Below are positions 38,069 to 44,486 of a DNA stretch of 44,486 nucleotides, piece after piece. Position 1 is the first letter of the stretch; each line of letters begins with the position of its first letter. Both the position numbers and the translations under genes were made by a program. Under the pieces are notes generated by a model that saw nothing but the letters and a program-made list of their open reading frames with translations, was not told the origin of the DNA and searched no databases. The stretch is from Actinomycetes bacterium (lineage in GTDB: Bacteria > Actinomycetota > Acidimicrobiia > Acidimicrobiales > Acidimicrobiaceae), in contig JAJZCF010000002.1 of the NCBI GenBank assembly GCA_021846265.1, forward strand, positions 1 through 44,486, in the 5' to 3' direction.

Positions 38069-40156
38069 CTACTCACCCCGAACCCGTTTTACTATCTCCA
38101 AAGCGATAGAATCCGGAGTTTCGTTGTAAGCGCTGAACTGCATAGTATAGGTCGCCCTTCCCTGAGTTCGTGACCTAAGATCGGTCGCGTACCCAAACAT
38201 TTCGGCGAGGGGGACCTGAGCCCGAATAACCTGGCTCGATCCCCGCTGATCCATCCCCTCTACCCTTCCACGGCGAGACGAAAGATCACCTATCACGTCC
38301 CCCATGTACTCCTCGGGGGTTACAACCTCTACGGCCATAACTGGTTCGAGAAGAACCGGGGACGCTGCTCTGGCGGCCTTCTTCACCGCCATCGATCCTG
38401 CTATCTTGAAGGCCATCTCCGACGAATCGACTTCGTGGTATGAACCGAAAGTCAATGTCACCCTGACGTCAACCATCGGGTACCCGGCCAAAACGCCGGA
38501 CTGGAGTGCCTCTTGAATACCTGCATCAACGGCGGGAATGTACTCCTTGGGAATCACACCCCCAGAGATCTTGTCTATAAATTCATATCCTCCACCGGGG
38601 CCAGTTGGCTCCAAGGAGATAACGACGTGTCCGTATTGTCCTCGTCCGCCTGACTGCCTGATGTAACGTTCCTCGATCTTGTCGACCTTCTTGCGGATCG
38701 TCTCGCGATAGGCGACCTGTGGCTTACCGACGTTAGCGTCGACTTTGAACTCTCGGAGCATCCGGTCCACCAGAACTTCGAGGTGCAGTTCACCCATTCC
38801 GGATATAACCGTCTGTCCGGTCTCCTCGTCAGAGCGAACCCTGAAGGTTGGATCCTCTTCGGAGAGTGCGTAAAGAGCCCGGCCCATCTTGTCTTGATCG
38901 GCCTTCGTCTTTGGCTCAACCGCTACATGGATGACGGGCTCGGGAAACTCCAGAGCTTCGAGGATGATAGGAGCATCGACGTCGGAGAGGGTATCCCCAG
39001 TAGTAGTATTTTTCAGACCTACAGCTGCGACGATATCACCGGCGTAGATCGTCTCAATGTCTTCCCTATGATTGGCATGCATCAATAGCAAGCGACCAAG
39101 ACGCTCTTTTCTATCCTTCGTCGTGTTCAAGACGGTAGCGCCTTTATCAAGAGTTCCAGAGTAGACCCTAAAATAAGTCAGCTTTCCGACATATGGATCT
39201 GTCATGATCTTGAAGGCCAAAGCCGAGAAGGCGTCCTTGTCGTCTGGATGACGGACCAAGGTCTCGACTAGCCGAGAATCGGTACCTTCGGTCGGTGGAA
39301 TATCAAGTGGCGAAGGAAGATAATCGACCACTGCATCCAGCATCGCTTGAACGCCTTTATTCTTAAAGGCCGATCCACACAGCACGGGCACTATCTGATT
39401 CCCAATGGTCAGCTTGCGAATGACACTCTTGAGGAACGACTGAGTGATCTCCTCTTCGGAAAGGAACTTTTCCATTAGGTCGTCGTCATAGTTCGAAAGA
39501 GTATCGATGAGCTCTTGGTATGCGGACTCAGCCTCGCCGACCATCGCTTCTGGGATATCTATTACGGTGAAAGTCTCACCCATAACGTCATCCCACACAA
39601 CGCCCTTCATGGCTATCAAGTCGACGATACCGGCAAATTCGCTTTCTGATCCGATCGGGAGCTGAATGACCGCCGGTATCGCATCCAGCCGATCCCTAAT
39701 CATCTCGACGCACCGCTCAAAGTTAGCGCCGACACGGTCCATCTTGTTGACGAAGCACATCCTTGGGACCTGGTACTTATTTGCTTGACGCCAGACGGTC
39801 TCAGTTTGTGGCTCAACACCTGCCACGGCATCGAAAACCGCTACTGCACCGTCTAGCACGCGAAGCGACCTCTCAACTTCGACCGTGAAATCGACGTGAC
39901 CAGGAGTGTCGATGATATTGATCCTGTGGTCATTCCAATATGCCGTGGTCGCCGCAGAAGTGATGGTGATACCGCGCTCTTGCTCCTGGACCATCCAGTC
40001 CATGGTCGCGGCGCCTTCGTGTACTTCACCGATCTTGTAGTTCTTGCCGGTGTAGTACAAGATGCGCTCTGTCGTGGTTGTTTTGCCCGCATCAATGTGG
40101 GCCATGATACCGATATTACGATATCTCTCTAACGGGTATTCACGCTTCGTTGCCAT
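38069..40156 (-). CDS. fusA: Elongation factor G
   Basis: Drives translocation and, with RRF, ribosome recycling. GTPase motifs: [17 protein letters not shown] near residue 16, [30 protein letters not shown] and NKMDR. Later domains carry the usual blocks, including [19 protein letters not shown] and [15 protein letters not shown]. 695 aa is typical. A 265-bp gap with two inverted repeats separates it from rpsG. Confidence 0.99.
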   Translation of the reverse strand: MATKREYPLERYRNIGIMAHIDAGKTTTTERILYYTGKNYKIGEVHEGAATMDWMVQEQERGITITSAATTAYWNDHRINIIDTPGHVDFTVEVERSLRVLDGAVAVFDAVAGVEPQTETVWRQANKYQVPRMCFVNKMDRVGANFERCVEMIRDRLDAIPAVIQLPIGSESEFAGIVDLIAMKGVVWDDVMGETFTVIDIPEAMVGEAESAYQELIDTLSNYDDDLMEKFLSEEEITQSFLKSVIRKLTIGNQIVPVLCGSAFKNKGVQAMLDAVVDYLPSPLDIPPTEGTDSRLVETLVRHPDDKDAFSALAFKIMTDPYVGKLTYFRVYSGTLDKGATVLNTTKDRKERLGRLLLMHANHREDIETIYAGDIVAAVGLKNTTTGDTLSDVDAPIILEALEFPEPVIHVAVEPKTKADQDKMGRALYALSEEDPTFRVRSDEETGQTVISGMGELHLEVLVDRMLREFKVDANVGKPQVAYRETIRKKVDKIEERYIRQSGGRGQYGHVVISLEPTGPGGGYEFIDKISGGVIPKEYIPAVDAGIQEALQSGVLAGYPMVDVRVTLTFGSYHEVDSSEMAFKIAGSMAVKKAARAASPVLLEPVMAVEVVTPEEYMGDVIGDLSSRRGRVEGMDQRGSSQVIRAQVPLAEMFGYATDLRSRTQGRATYTMQFSAYNETPDSIALEIVKRVRGE

Positions 40157-40346
40157 CTCTTGCCGCCTCGATCGGCCAATCTCTGAATTAAGGATCTAAT
40201 GCCACGCTGCCGCATCGCTTTATCCTCTAAAAGACACCAAACCCGGAGGGATTATCCCAAAAGGGCCATAGGCACCCAAACCACTAAGCCACTGGCGTGC
40301 GCCCCGTCCATTGCCTGCGGACCGAGTCTACACCCTTTCGTACCAG

Positions 40347-40370
40347 TGGCCTGACCAGCAGGTCAGGCCA
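40347..40370. repeat. Perfect 10-bp inverted repeat between rpsG and fusA
   Basis: TGGCCTGACC and GGTCAGGCCA surround AGCA. It lies 52 bp after the rpsG stop. There is no U-tract on either strand. It could be a protein-binding RNA hairpin, an mRNA processing site or a weak terminator. Confidence 0.55.
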
Positions 40371-40378
40371 TAAAACCG

Positions 40379-40393
40379 GTAAGTGACACTTAC
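40379..40393. repeat. Short perfect inverted repeat after rpsG
   Basis: GTAAGT and ACTTAC surround GAC, 29 bp after the rpsG stop and 9 bp from the larger repeat at 40347-40370. Together they may fold as two stacked hairpins in the str-operon transcript. Confidence 0.4.
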
Positions 40394-40421
40394 TAACAGC
40401 CGGATCAACCGGAGAAACTAT

Positions 40422-40892
40422 CTACCAGCGGTAGTGAGCGAAGGCCTTATTTGACTCGGCCATCTTGTGCATATCTTCACGCCGCTTTACCGAAGCTCCA
40501 ATACCGTTCGAAGCATCGAGGATCTCTGCGGCTAAGCGCAGAACCATCGTCTTCTCGCGCCTCGACTTGGAGTGGCCCACCAACCAGCGGATGGCCAAAG
40601 TCGTTGCCCTGCGCGGCCGAACTTCAACCGGCACTTGGTAGGTGGCACCTCCCACCCTGCGAGAGCGCACTTCGAGTTCTGGTCGGGTGTTCTCGACTGC
40701 CCTTTTCAACACGGTCAACGGGTCAGAACCCGTCTTCTCCTTGACCTGATCCAGAGCACCATAAACAATATGCTCGGCGAGTGTCTTCTTCCCGCGTGAA
40801 AGAATTTTATTGACGAGCTGACTAACTAACACCGACTTGTAGATCGGATCCGCTATCAGCTCTCTCCTTGGGGCTGGGCCCTTTCTAGGCAT
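40422..40892 (-). CDS. rpsG: 30S ribosomal protein S7
   Basis: Nucleates the 30S head and, in E. coli, represses the str operon at the rpsL-rpsG junction. It starts [60 protein letters not shown] and [20 protein letters not shown] are typical. 156 aa is typical. Here the gap to rpsL is only 5 bp. Confidence 0.99.
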   Translation of the reverse strand: MPRKGPAPRRELIADPIYKSVLVSQLVNKILSRGKKTLAEHIVYGALDQVKEKTGSDPLTVLKRAVENTRPELEVRSRRVGGATYQVPVEVRPRRATTLAIRWLVGHSKSRREKTMVLRLAAEILDASNGIGASVKRREDMHKMAESNKAFAHYRW

Positions 40893-40897
40893 ATCGC

Positions 40898-41269
40898 CTA
40901 CTTCTCCTTCTTCGCACCGTAACGGCTTCTAGCCTGCTTACGATTCTTTACTCCGGCGGTATCGAGCGACCCGCGAATGATCTTGTACCGCACACCTGGG
41001 AGATCCTTCACTCTTCCACCCCTTACGAGCACGATAGAGTGTTCCTGAAGGTTGTGTCCAACACCAGGAATATATGCAGTGATCTCAACTCCACTGGTAA
41101 GCCGCACACGAGCGACCTTTCTCAAAGCCGAGTTCGGCTTCTTCGGTGTAGTCGTATAGACACGGGTGCAAACCCCCCTGCGCTGGGGCGAACCCTTTAG
41201 TGCAGGGGTCTTTGTTTTAGACCTCTTGCTCTCCCGCCCCTTACGCACCAGCTGGGCTATAGTAGGCAC
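40898..41269 (-). CDS. rpsL: 30S ribosomal protein S12
   Basis: Decoding-centre protein. [20 protein letters not shown] and [19 protein letters not shown] contain the lysines whose change gives streptomycin resistance (E. coli K42 and K87 positions); both are Lys, so the sequence looks drug-sensitive at these sites. [11 protein letters not shown] is also conserved. 123 aa is typical. Confidence 0.99.
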   Translation of the reverse strand: MPTIAQLVRKGRESKRSKTKTPALKGSPQRRGVCTRVYTTTPKKPNSALRKVARVRLTSGVEITAYIPGVGHNLQEHSIVLVRGGRVKDLPGVRYKIIRGSLDTAGVKNRKQARSRYGAKKEK

Positions 41270-41367
41270 GAATTACCTCTCCGTCATTGAATCGCTCACT
41301 AGGTGAGCCCGAATTGTTGGTCGAGACCAAAAGGCCCTACGACCCGACCTATCATGATACGCGCACC

Positions 41368-41415
41368 GACCCGTAGTTCCTGCACCATTGTAATTCTTAC
41401 AGGAACAAACGGGTC
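41368..41415 (-). promoter_or_regulatory. Long inverted repeat between rpoC and rpsL
   Basis: Outer arms GACCCG/CGGGTC and inner arms GTTCCTG/CAGGAAC are separated by a 2-3 base internal loop, with a 17-base terminal loop. It begins 12 bp after the rpoC stop and ends about 100 bp before rpsL. No U-tract follows. It could end rpoBC transcripts, stabilise 3' ends or act as a str-operon leader. Confidence 0.6.
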
Positions 41416-41427
41416 ACATTGCGACTT

Positions 41428-44400
41428 TTATCCCTCCGAAGCGACTCCTCCGTCGGGATCTAATCCGGCATTCGGGTCAAATTCTCCCTCTGACCCCAAT
41501 ACCTTGCCCGCGTAGTAGTCATCATCGACTTCGAACTCGTCGAAATCGTCGAATTCCCTACTCGACCAGTAGTTAAGCGGCTTCGCATCTGGAGCAAAAG
41601 GAGACATCTCTCTATAAGCGGGCATTCCCGTACCTGCCGGGATCAGCTTACCTATGATGATGTTCTCTTTTAGACCCAAGAGCGAGTCCGACTTGCCTTC
41701 AATTGCCGCTTCCGTAAGGATTCTCGTCGTCTCCTGGAAAGATGCAGCAGACAGCCACGAATCCGTGGCCAATGATGCTTTGGTGATGCCCATAAGCTCT
41801 GGTCTTCCCTCAGCCGGACGCTCACCATCTGCTGCAAGCTTAGAGTTGACCTCGGCATATATCCGGGTGTCGACCCTCTCGCCTGGCAAAAATGGCGAAT
41901 CACCGGGCTCAGCGACTAGCACCCTTCTTAGCATCTGACGAACGATAAGTTCGATGTGCTTATCGTGTATAGACACGCCTTGGTCTCGATAGACCTTCTG
42001 AACTTCCTCGACCAAGTACTGCTGAGTCTCCCTGATTCCCCTGATCTCCAAGAGTTCTTTTGGATCCTTCGGTCCTTCGACCAGAGCGTCACCGGCCTCG
42101 ACCTCTTGGCCGTCTCGCACCTCTAGGTGGGTACGAGTCGAGAGGTAGTGGGATTCGTCGATTCCATCATCACCGATCACGGAAACTTTTCTGCCGTTTT
42201 CGTCGTCTTCCACCCGGACAACTCCCGTGGTCCTCGACAAAACTGCGGCGCCTTTTGGCGTCCTCGCTTCGAAGAGTTCTACGACTCTAGGCAGACCGTG
42301 AGTAATGTCCTGTCCGGCAATACCACCCTGGTGGAAAGTACGCATGGTCAGCTGGGTTCCAGGCTCACCAATCGACTGGGCGGCTATAACGCCGACCGCT
42401 TCACCTAGTTCGATGAGACCCGTGGCAGACAGCGACTGGCCGTAACAGACCGCACAAATTCCTTGCATCGCCTCGCAAGTCAGGACCGATCTAACCCTAA
42501 TCCTGTCGACGCCTGGGTCGTCCCTGATCCCAGCGACAAGGTCGTTGGTCAATAGCGTTCCAACCGGTATAACGCGTCCGCCGGCTAGTTTGACCGGCTC
42601 GACTAAGGTCCGGCCGTAGGCGCGAGTCTCAATGTAAAACCTCTTGCCCGGCTCGTCTGGCTTCATATCTTCGAGCCAAATTCCTCTCGTTGAGCCACAA
42701 TCATCCGAGCGAACGATCAACTCCTGGGCGACATCAACCAGCCTTCTTGTCAAATAGCCAGAGTCAGCGGTTCTTAGGGCGGTGTCTGCAAGACCCTTTC
42801 TCGCCCCGTGGGTCGAAATGAAGTACTCCAAGACCGACAGTCCCTCACGGAAAGAGCTCTTTATCGGTCGGGGAATCATTTCGCCTCGTGGGTTAGAAAC
42901 CAACCCCTTCATACCGGAAATCTGCCTGATCTGTTGGCTGTTACCTCGGGCTCCCGAATCCACCATCATGTCCAGAGGGTTGAAACCGATCTGGGAGAGC
43001 ATCGCCTCCATGGCCTTTCCAACTTCCGAGTTGGCCGAAGTCCAGGTTTCTATCTCCTTTTGACGGCGCTCGTCGTCTGTGATGAAGCCCCTCTTGAACT
43101 GCATCTCAGCCTTCTCGGCCTCTTTCTCGTATTTATCAAGAATGAGGGCTTTGTCCGGAGGCGTCTTGACGTCGTCTATCGAAATTGTCAGACCAGACTG
43201 TGAAGCGAAACGGAACCCGAGAGCCTTGATCTTGTCCAAGCTCTCTTGAACGGCAGCCTTGGGATACTTAGCCGCAATCTCTTCGACAATGGTGCCGATC
43301 GGAAGCGACCTCTTACCAACTAGCACGTTTATAAAACGGAAGTCCGATGGGAGTGCTGTGTTGAAGAACACCCTTCCTGCGGTAGTCAGGATCTCCTCAT
43401 AGATAGGCATGCCTTCCTGGTCTTCACCTACCTGGCGCCTCAGATTGATCTTGGAGTGCAAGCCAAGGCTCTTCTCTTCGTAGGCCATTTCGATTTCGTG
43501 GATCCGCCGGAAAGTCCTGCCTTCACCCGGCTCGCCCTCGACCTCCATGGTCAAGTAGTAGCAACCAAACACCATGTCCTGCGTCGGAACCGTAATCGGC
43601 CTACCGGTGGCAGGAGAAAGAATGTTGTTTGCTGAGAGCATGAGAATTCTAGCTTCTGCCTGCGCTTCTGCCGAAAGTGGAAGGTGAACAGCCATCTGGT
43701 CACCGTCAAAGTCTGCGTTAAAGGCTGTACAGACCAACGGGTGGATCTGGATCGCCTTACCCTCGACGAGCACCGGCTCAAATGCCTGAATTCCAAGTCT
43801 GTGAAGCGTAGGCGCACGGTTCAAGAGCACTGGATGCTCCTTGATCACGTTGTCTAGCACTTCCCAAACTTGCGGCCTTCTGCGTTCGACCATTCTTTTT
43901 GCGCTCTTGATATTTTGCGCGTACTCAAGATCGACGAGTCTCTTCATTACAAAAGGCTTGAAAAGTTCGAGTGCCATCTGCTTTGGTAGACCACACTGAT
44001 GAAGCTGCAGGTTCGGCCCGACGACGATAACGGATCGACCCGAATAGTCGACTCTCTTTCCCAAGAGGTTCTGGCGAAATCGGCCTTGCTTGCCCTTTAA
44101 CATATCCGAAAGGCTCTTGAGCGGCCTGTTGCCTGGACCAGTAACGGGTCGGCCCCTTCTGCCGTTATCGAAAAGTGCGTCGACAGCCTCTTGCAGCATC
44201 CTCTTCTCGTTGTTGACGATAATCTCTGGTGCGCCGAGATCTAGCAACCTCTTGAGGCGGTTATTGCGGTTGATAACCCTTCGGTAGAGGTCATTTAGGT
44301 CAGAGGTAGCAAACCGTCCGCCGTCAAGCTGAACCATTGGCCGAAGATCCGGCGGGATAACAGGAACAAGTTCAAGGATCATCGCCCTCGGGTCATTAAC

Positions 44401-44486
44401 TCGTCTACCCGCTTCGTCTCTTTGATTAAAGGCGGAGACAATACGAAGCCTCTTGATCGCCTTTTGTCGCCTTTGATTTGGCAGTG
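41428..44486 (-). CDS. rpoC: DNA-directed RNA polymerase subunit beta' (5' end outside window)
   Basis: Catalytic subunit with the Mg-binding [16 protein letters not shown] motif. The reading frame is open to the right edge: upstream of the Met at 44382 it continues [20 protein letters not shown] and then into [20 protein letters not shown], so only the N-terminal part is missing. Other marks: [36 protein letters not shown], the second zinc site ([22 protein letters not shown]) and [20 protein letters not shown] in the bridge helix/trigger-loop region. The C-terminal tail is acidic ([16 protein letters not shown]). Confidence 0.99.
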   Translation of the reverse strand, partial: LPNQRRQKAIKRLRIVSAFNQRDEAGRRVNDPRAMILELVPVIPPDLRPMVQLDGGRFATSDLNDLYRRVINRNNRLKRLLDLGAPEIIVNNEKRMLQEAVDALFDNGRRGRPVTGPGNRPLKSLSDMLKGKQGRFRQNLLGKRVDYSGRSVIVVGPNLQLHQCGLPKQMALELFKPFVMKRLVDLEYAQNIKSAKRMVERRRPQVWEVLDNVIKEHPVLLNRAPTLHRLGIQAFEPVLVEGKAIQIHPLVCTAFNADFDGDQMAVHLPLSAEAQAEARILMLSANNILSPATGRPITVPTQDMVFGCYYLTMEVEGEPGEGRTFRRIHEIEMAYEEKSLGLHSKINLRRQVGEDQEGMPIYEEILTTAGRVFFNTALPSDFRFINVLVGKRSLPIGTIVEEIAAKYPKAAVQESLDKIKALGFRFASQSGLTISIDDVKTPPDKALILDKYEKEAEKAEMQFKRGFITDDERRQKEIETWTSANSEVGKAMEAMLSQIGFNPLDMMVDSGARGNSQQIRQISGMKGLVSNPRGEMIPRPIKSSFREGLSVLEYFISTHGARKGLADTALRTADSGYLTRRLVDVAQELIVRSDDCGSTRGIWLEDMKPDEPGKRFYIETRAYGRTLVEPVKLAGGRVIPVGTLLTNDLVAGIRDDPGVDRIRVRSVLTCEAMQGICAVCYGQSLSATGLIELGEAVGVIAAQSIGEPGTQLTMRTFHQGGIAGQDITHGLPRVVELFEARTPKGAAVLSRTTGVVRVEDDENGRKVSVIGDDGIDESHYLSTRTHLEVRDGQEVEAGDALVEGPKDPKELLEIRGIRETQQYLVEEVQKVYRDQGVSIHDKHIELIVRQMLRRVLVAEPGDSPFLPGERVDTRIYAEVNSKLAADGERPAEGRPELMGITKASLATDSWLSAASFQETTRILTEAAIEGKSDSLLGLKENIIIGKLIPAGTGMPAYREMSPFAPDAKPLNYWSSREFDDFDEFEVDDDYYAGKVLGSEGEFDPNAGLDPDGGVASEG

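Overview
The window reads as a bacterial chromosome segment, most likely from an actinobacterium with moderate G+C, perhaps in or near the Acidimicrobiia. That placement is inferred from gene order and protein style, not from any search. The order rpoC-str-S10-spc-alpha-truA-rplM-rpsI-glmM-glmS-acpS-nnr-alr-tsaE-tsaB-rimI-tsaD-groES-groEL is an actinobacterial arrangement. Long acidic tails on L22 and S3 and a Mycobacterium-like IS607 recombinase remnant fit this. Base composition is too balanced for a typical high-GC actinomycete.

Layout. (1) Bases 1-377 hold the N-terminal part of a probable IS607-family serine recombinase on the minus strand, without a canonical start and cut by the window edge. 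(2) Bases 378-1628 hold a clear UDP-sulfoquinovose synthase (SQD1/SqdB type), followed by about 660 bp without a supported gene but with several inverted repeats. (3) Bases 2293-3463 form the only plus-strand operon: a fluoride channel gene, a DUF190 PII-like gene and a second fluoride channel gene. (4) Bases 3467-4586 hold a small unknown gene and a CoA-type Nudix hydrolase. (5) Bases 4674-6754 form groES-groEL with a perfect CIRCE operator and an intrinsic terminator. (6) Bases 6832-13503 hold tsaD, rimI, tsaB, tsaE, a family 4 uracil-DNA glycosylase, alr, nnr and acpS, mostly overlapping or nearly so. (7) Bases 13546-15330 hold a LysR regulator and a HAD hydrolase interrupting the housekeeping order. 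(8) Bases 15450-18677 hold glmS and glmM. (9) Bases 18682-44486 are the near-continuous ribosomal superoperon, ending in rpoC, which runs off the right edge.

From base 3467 to the right end every gene is on the minus strand, so transcription runs from rpoC leftwards to groEL. The cluster joins transcription and translation machinery (rpoC, rpoA, fusA, tuf, infA, map, secY and ribosomal proteins) to amino-sugar and cell-wall supply (glmS, glmM, alr), ACP activation (acpS), nicotinamide repair (nnr), t6A tRNA modification (tsaB, tsaD, tsaE) and chaperonin.

The main points of interest are non-coding or concern start codons. infA probably starts at CTG. An intrinsic terminator sits between tuf and rpsJ with little room for a promoter. 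A terminator and a leader hairpin lie before secY, whose start is probably a GTG downstream of the longest reading frame. Strong inverted repeats lie in the rpoC/rpsL, rpsG/fusA, rpsJ/rplC and map/infA gaps. A 17-base palindrome lies just upstream of the fluoride-resistance operon. I saw no CRISPR array, rRNA, tRNA or clear defence system. No wholly new multi-gene system is evident; the closest candidates are the duplicated fluoride channel operon with its internal DUF190 gene and the isolated sulfoquinovose gene.
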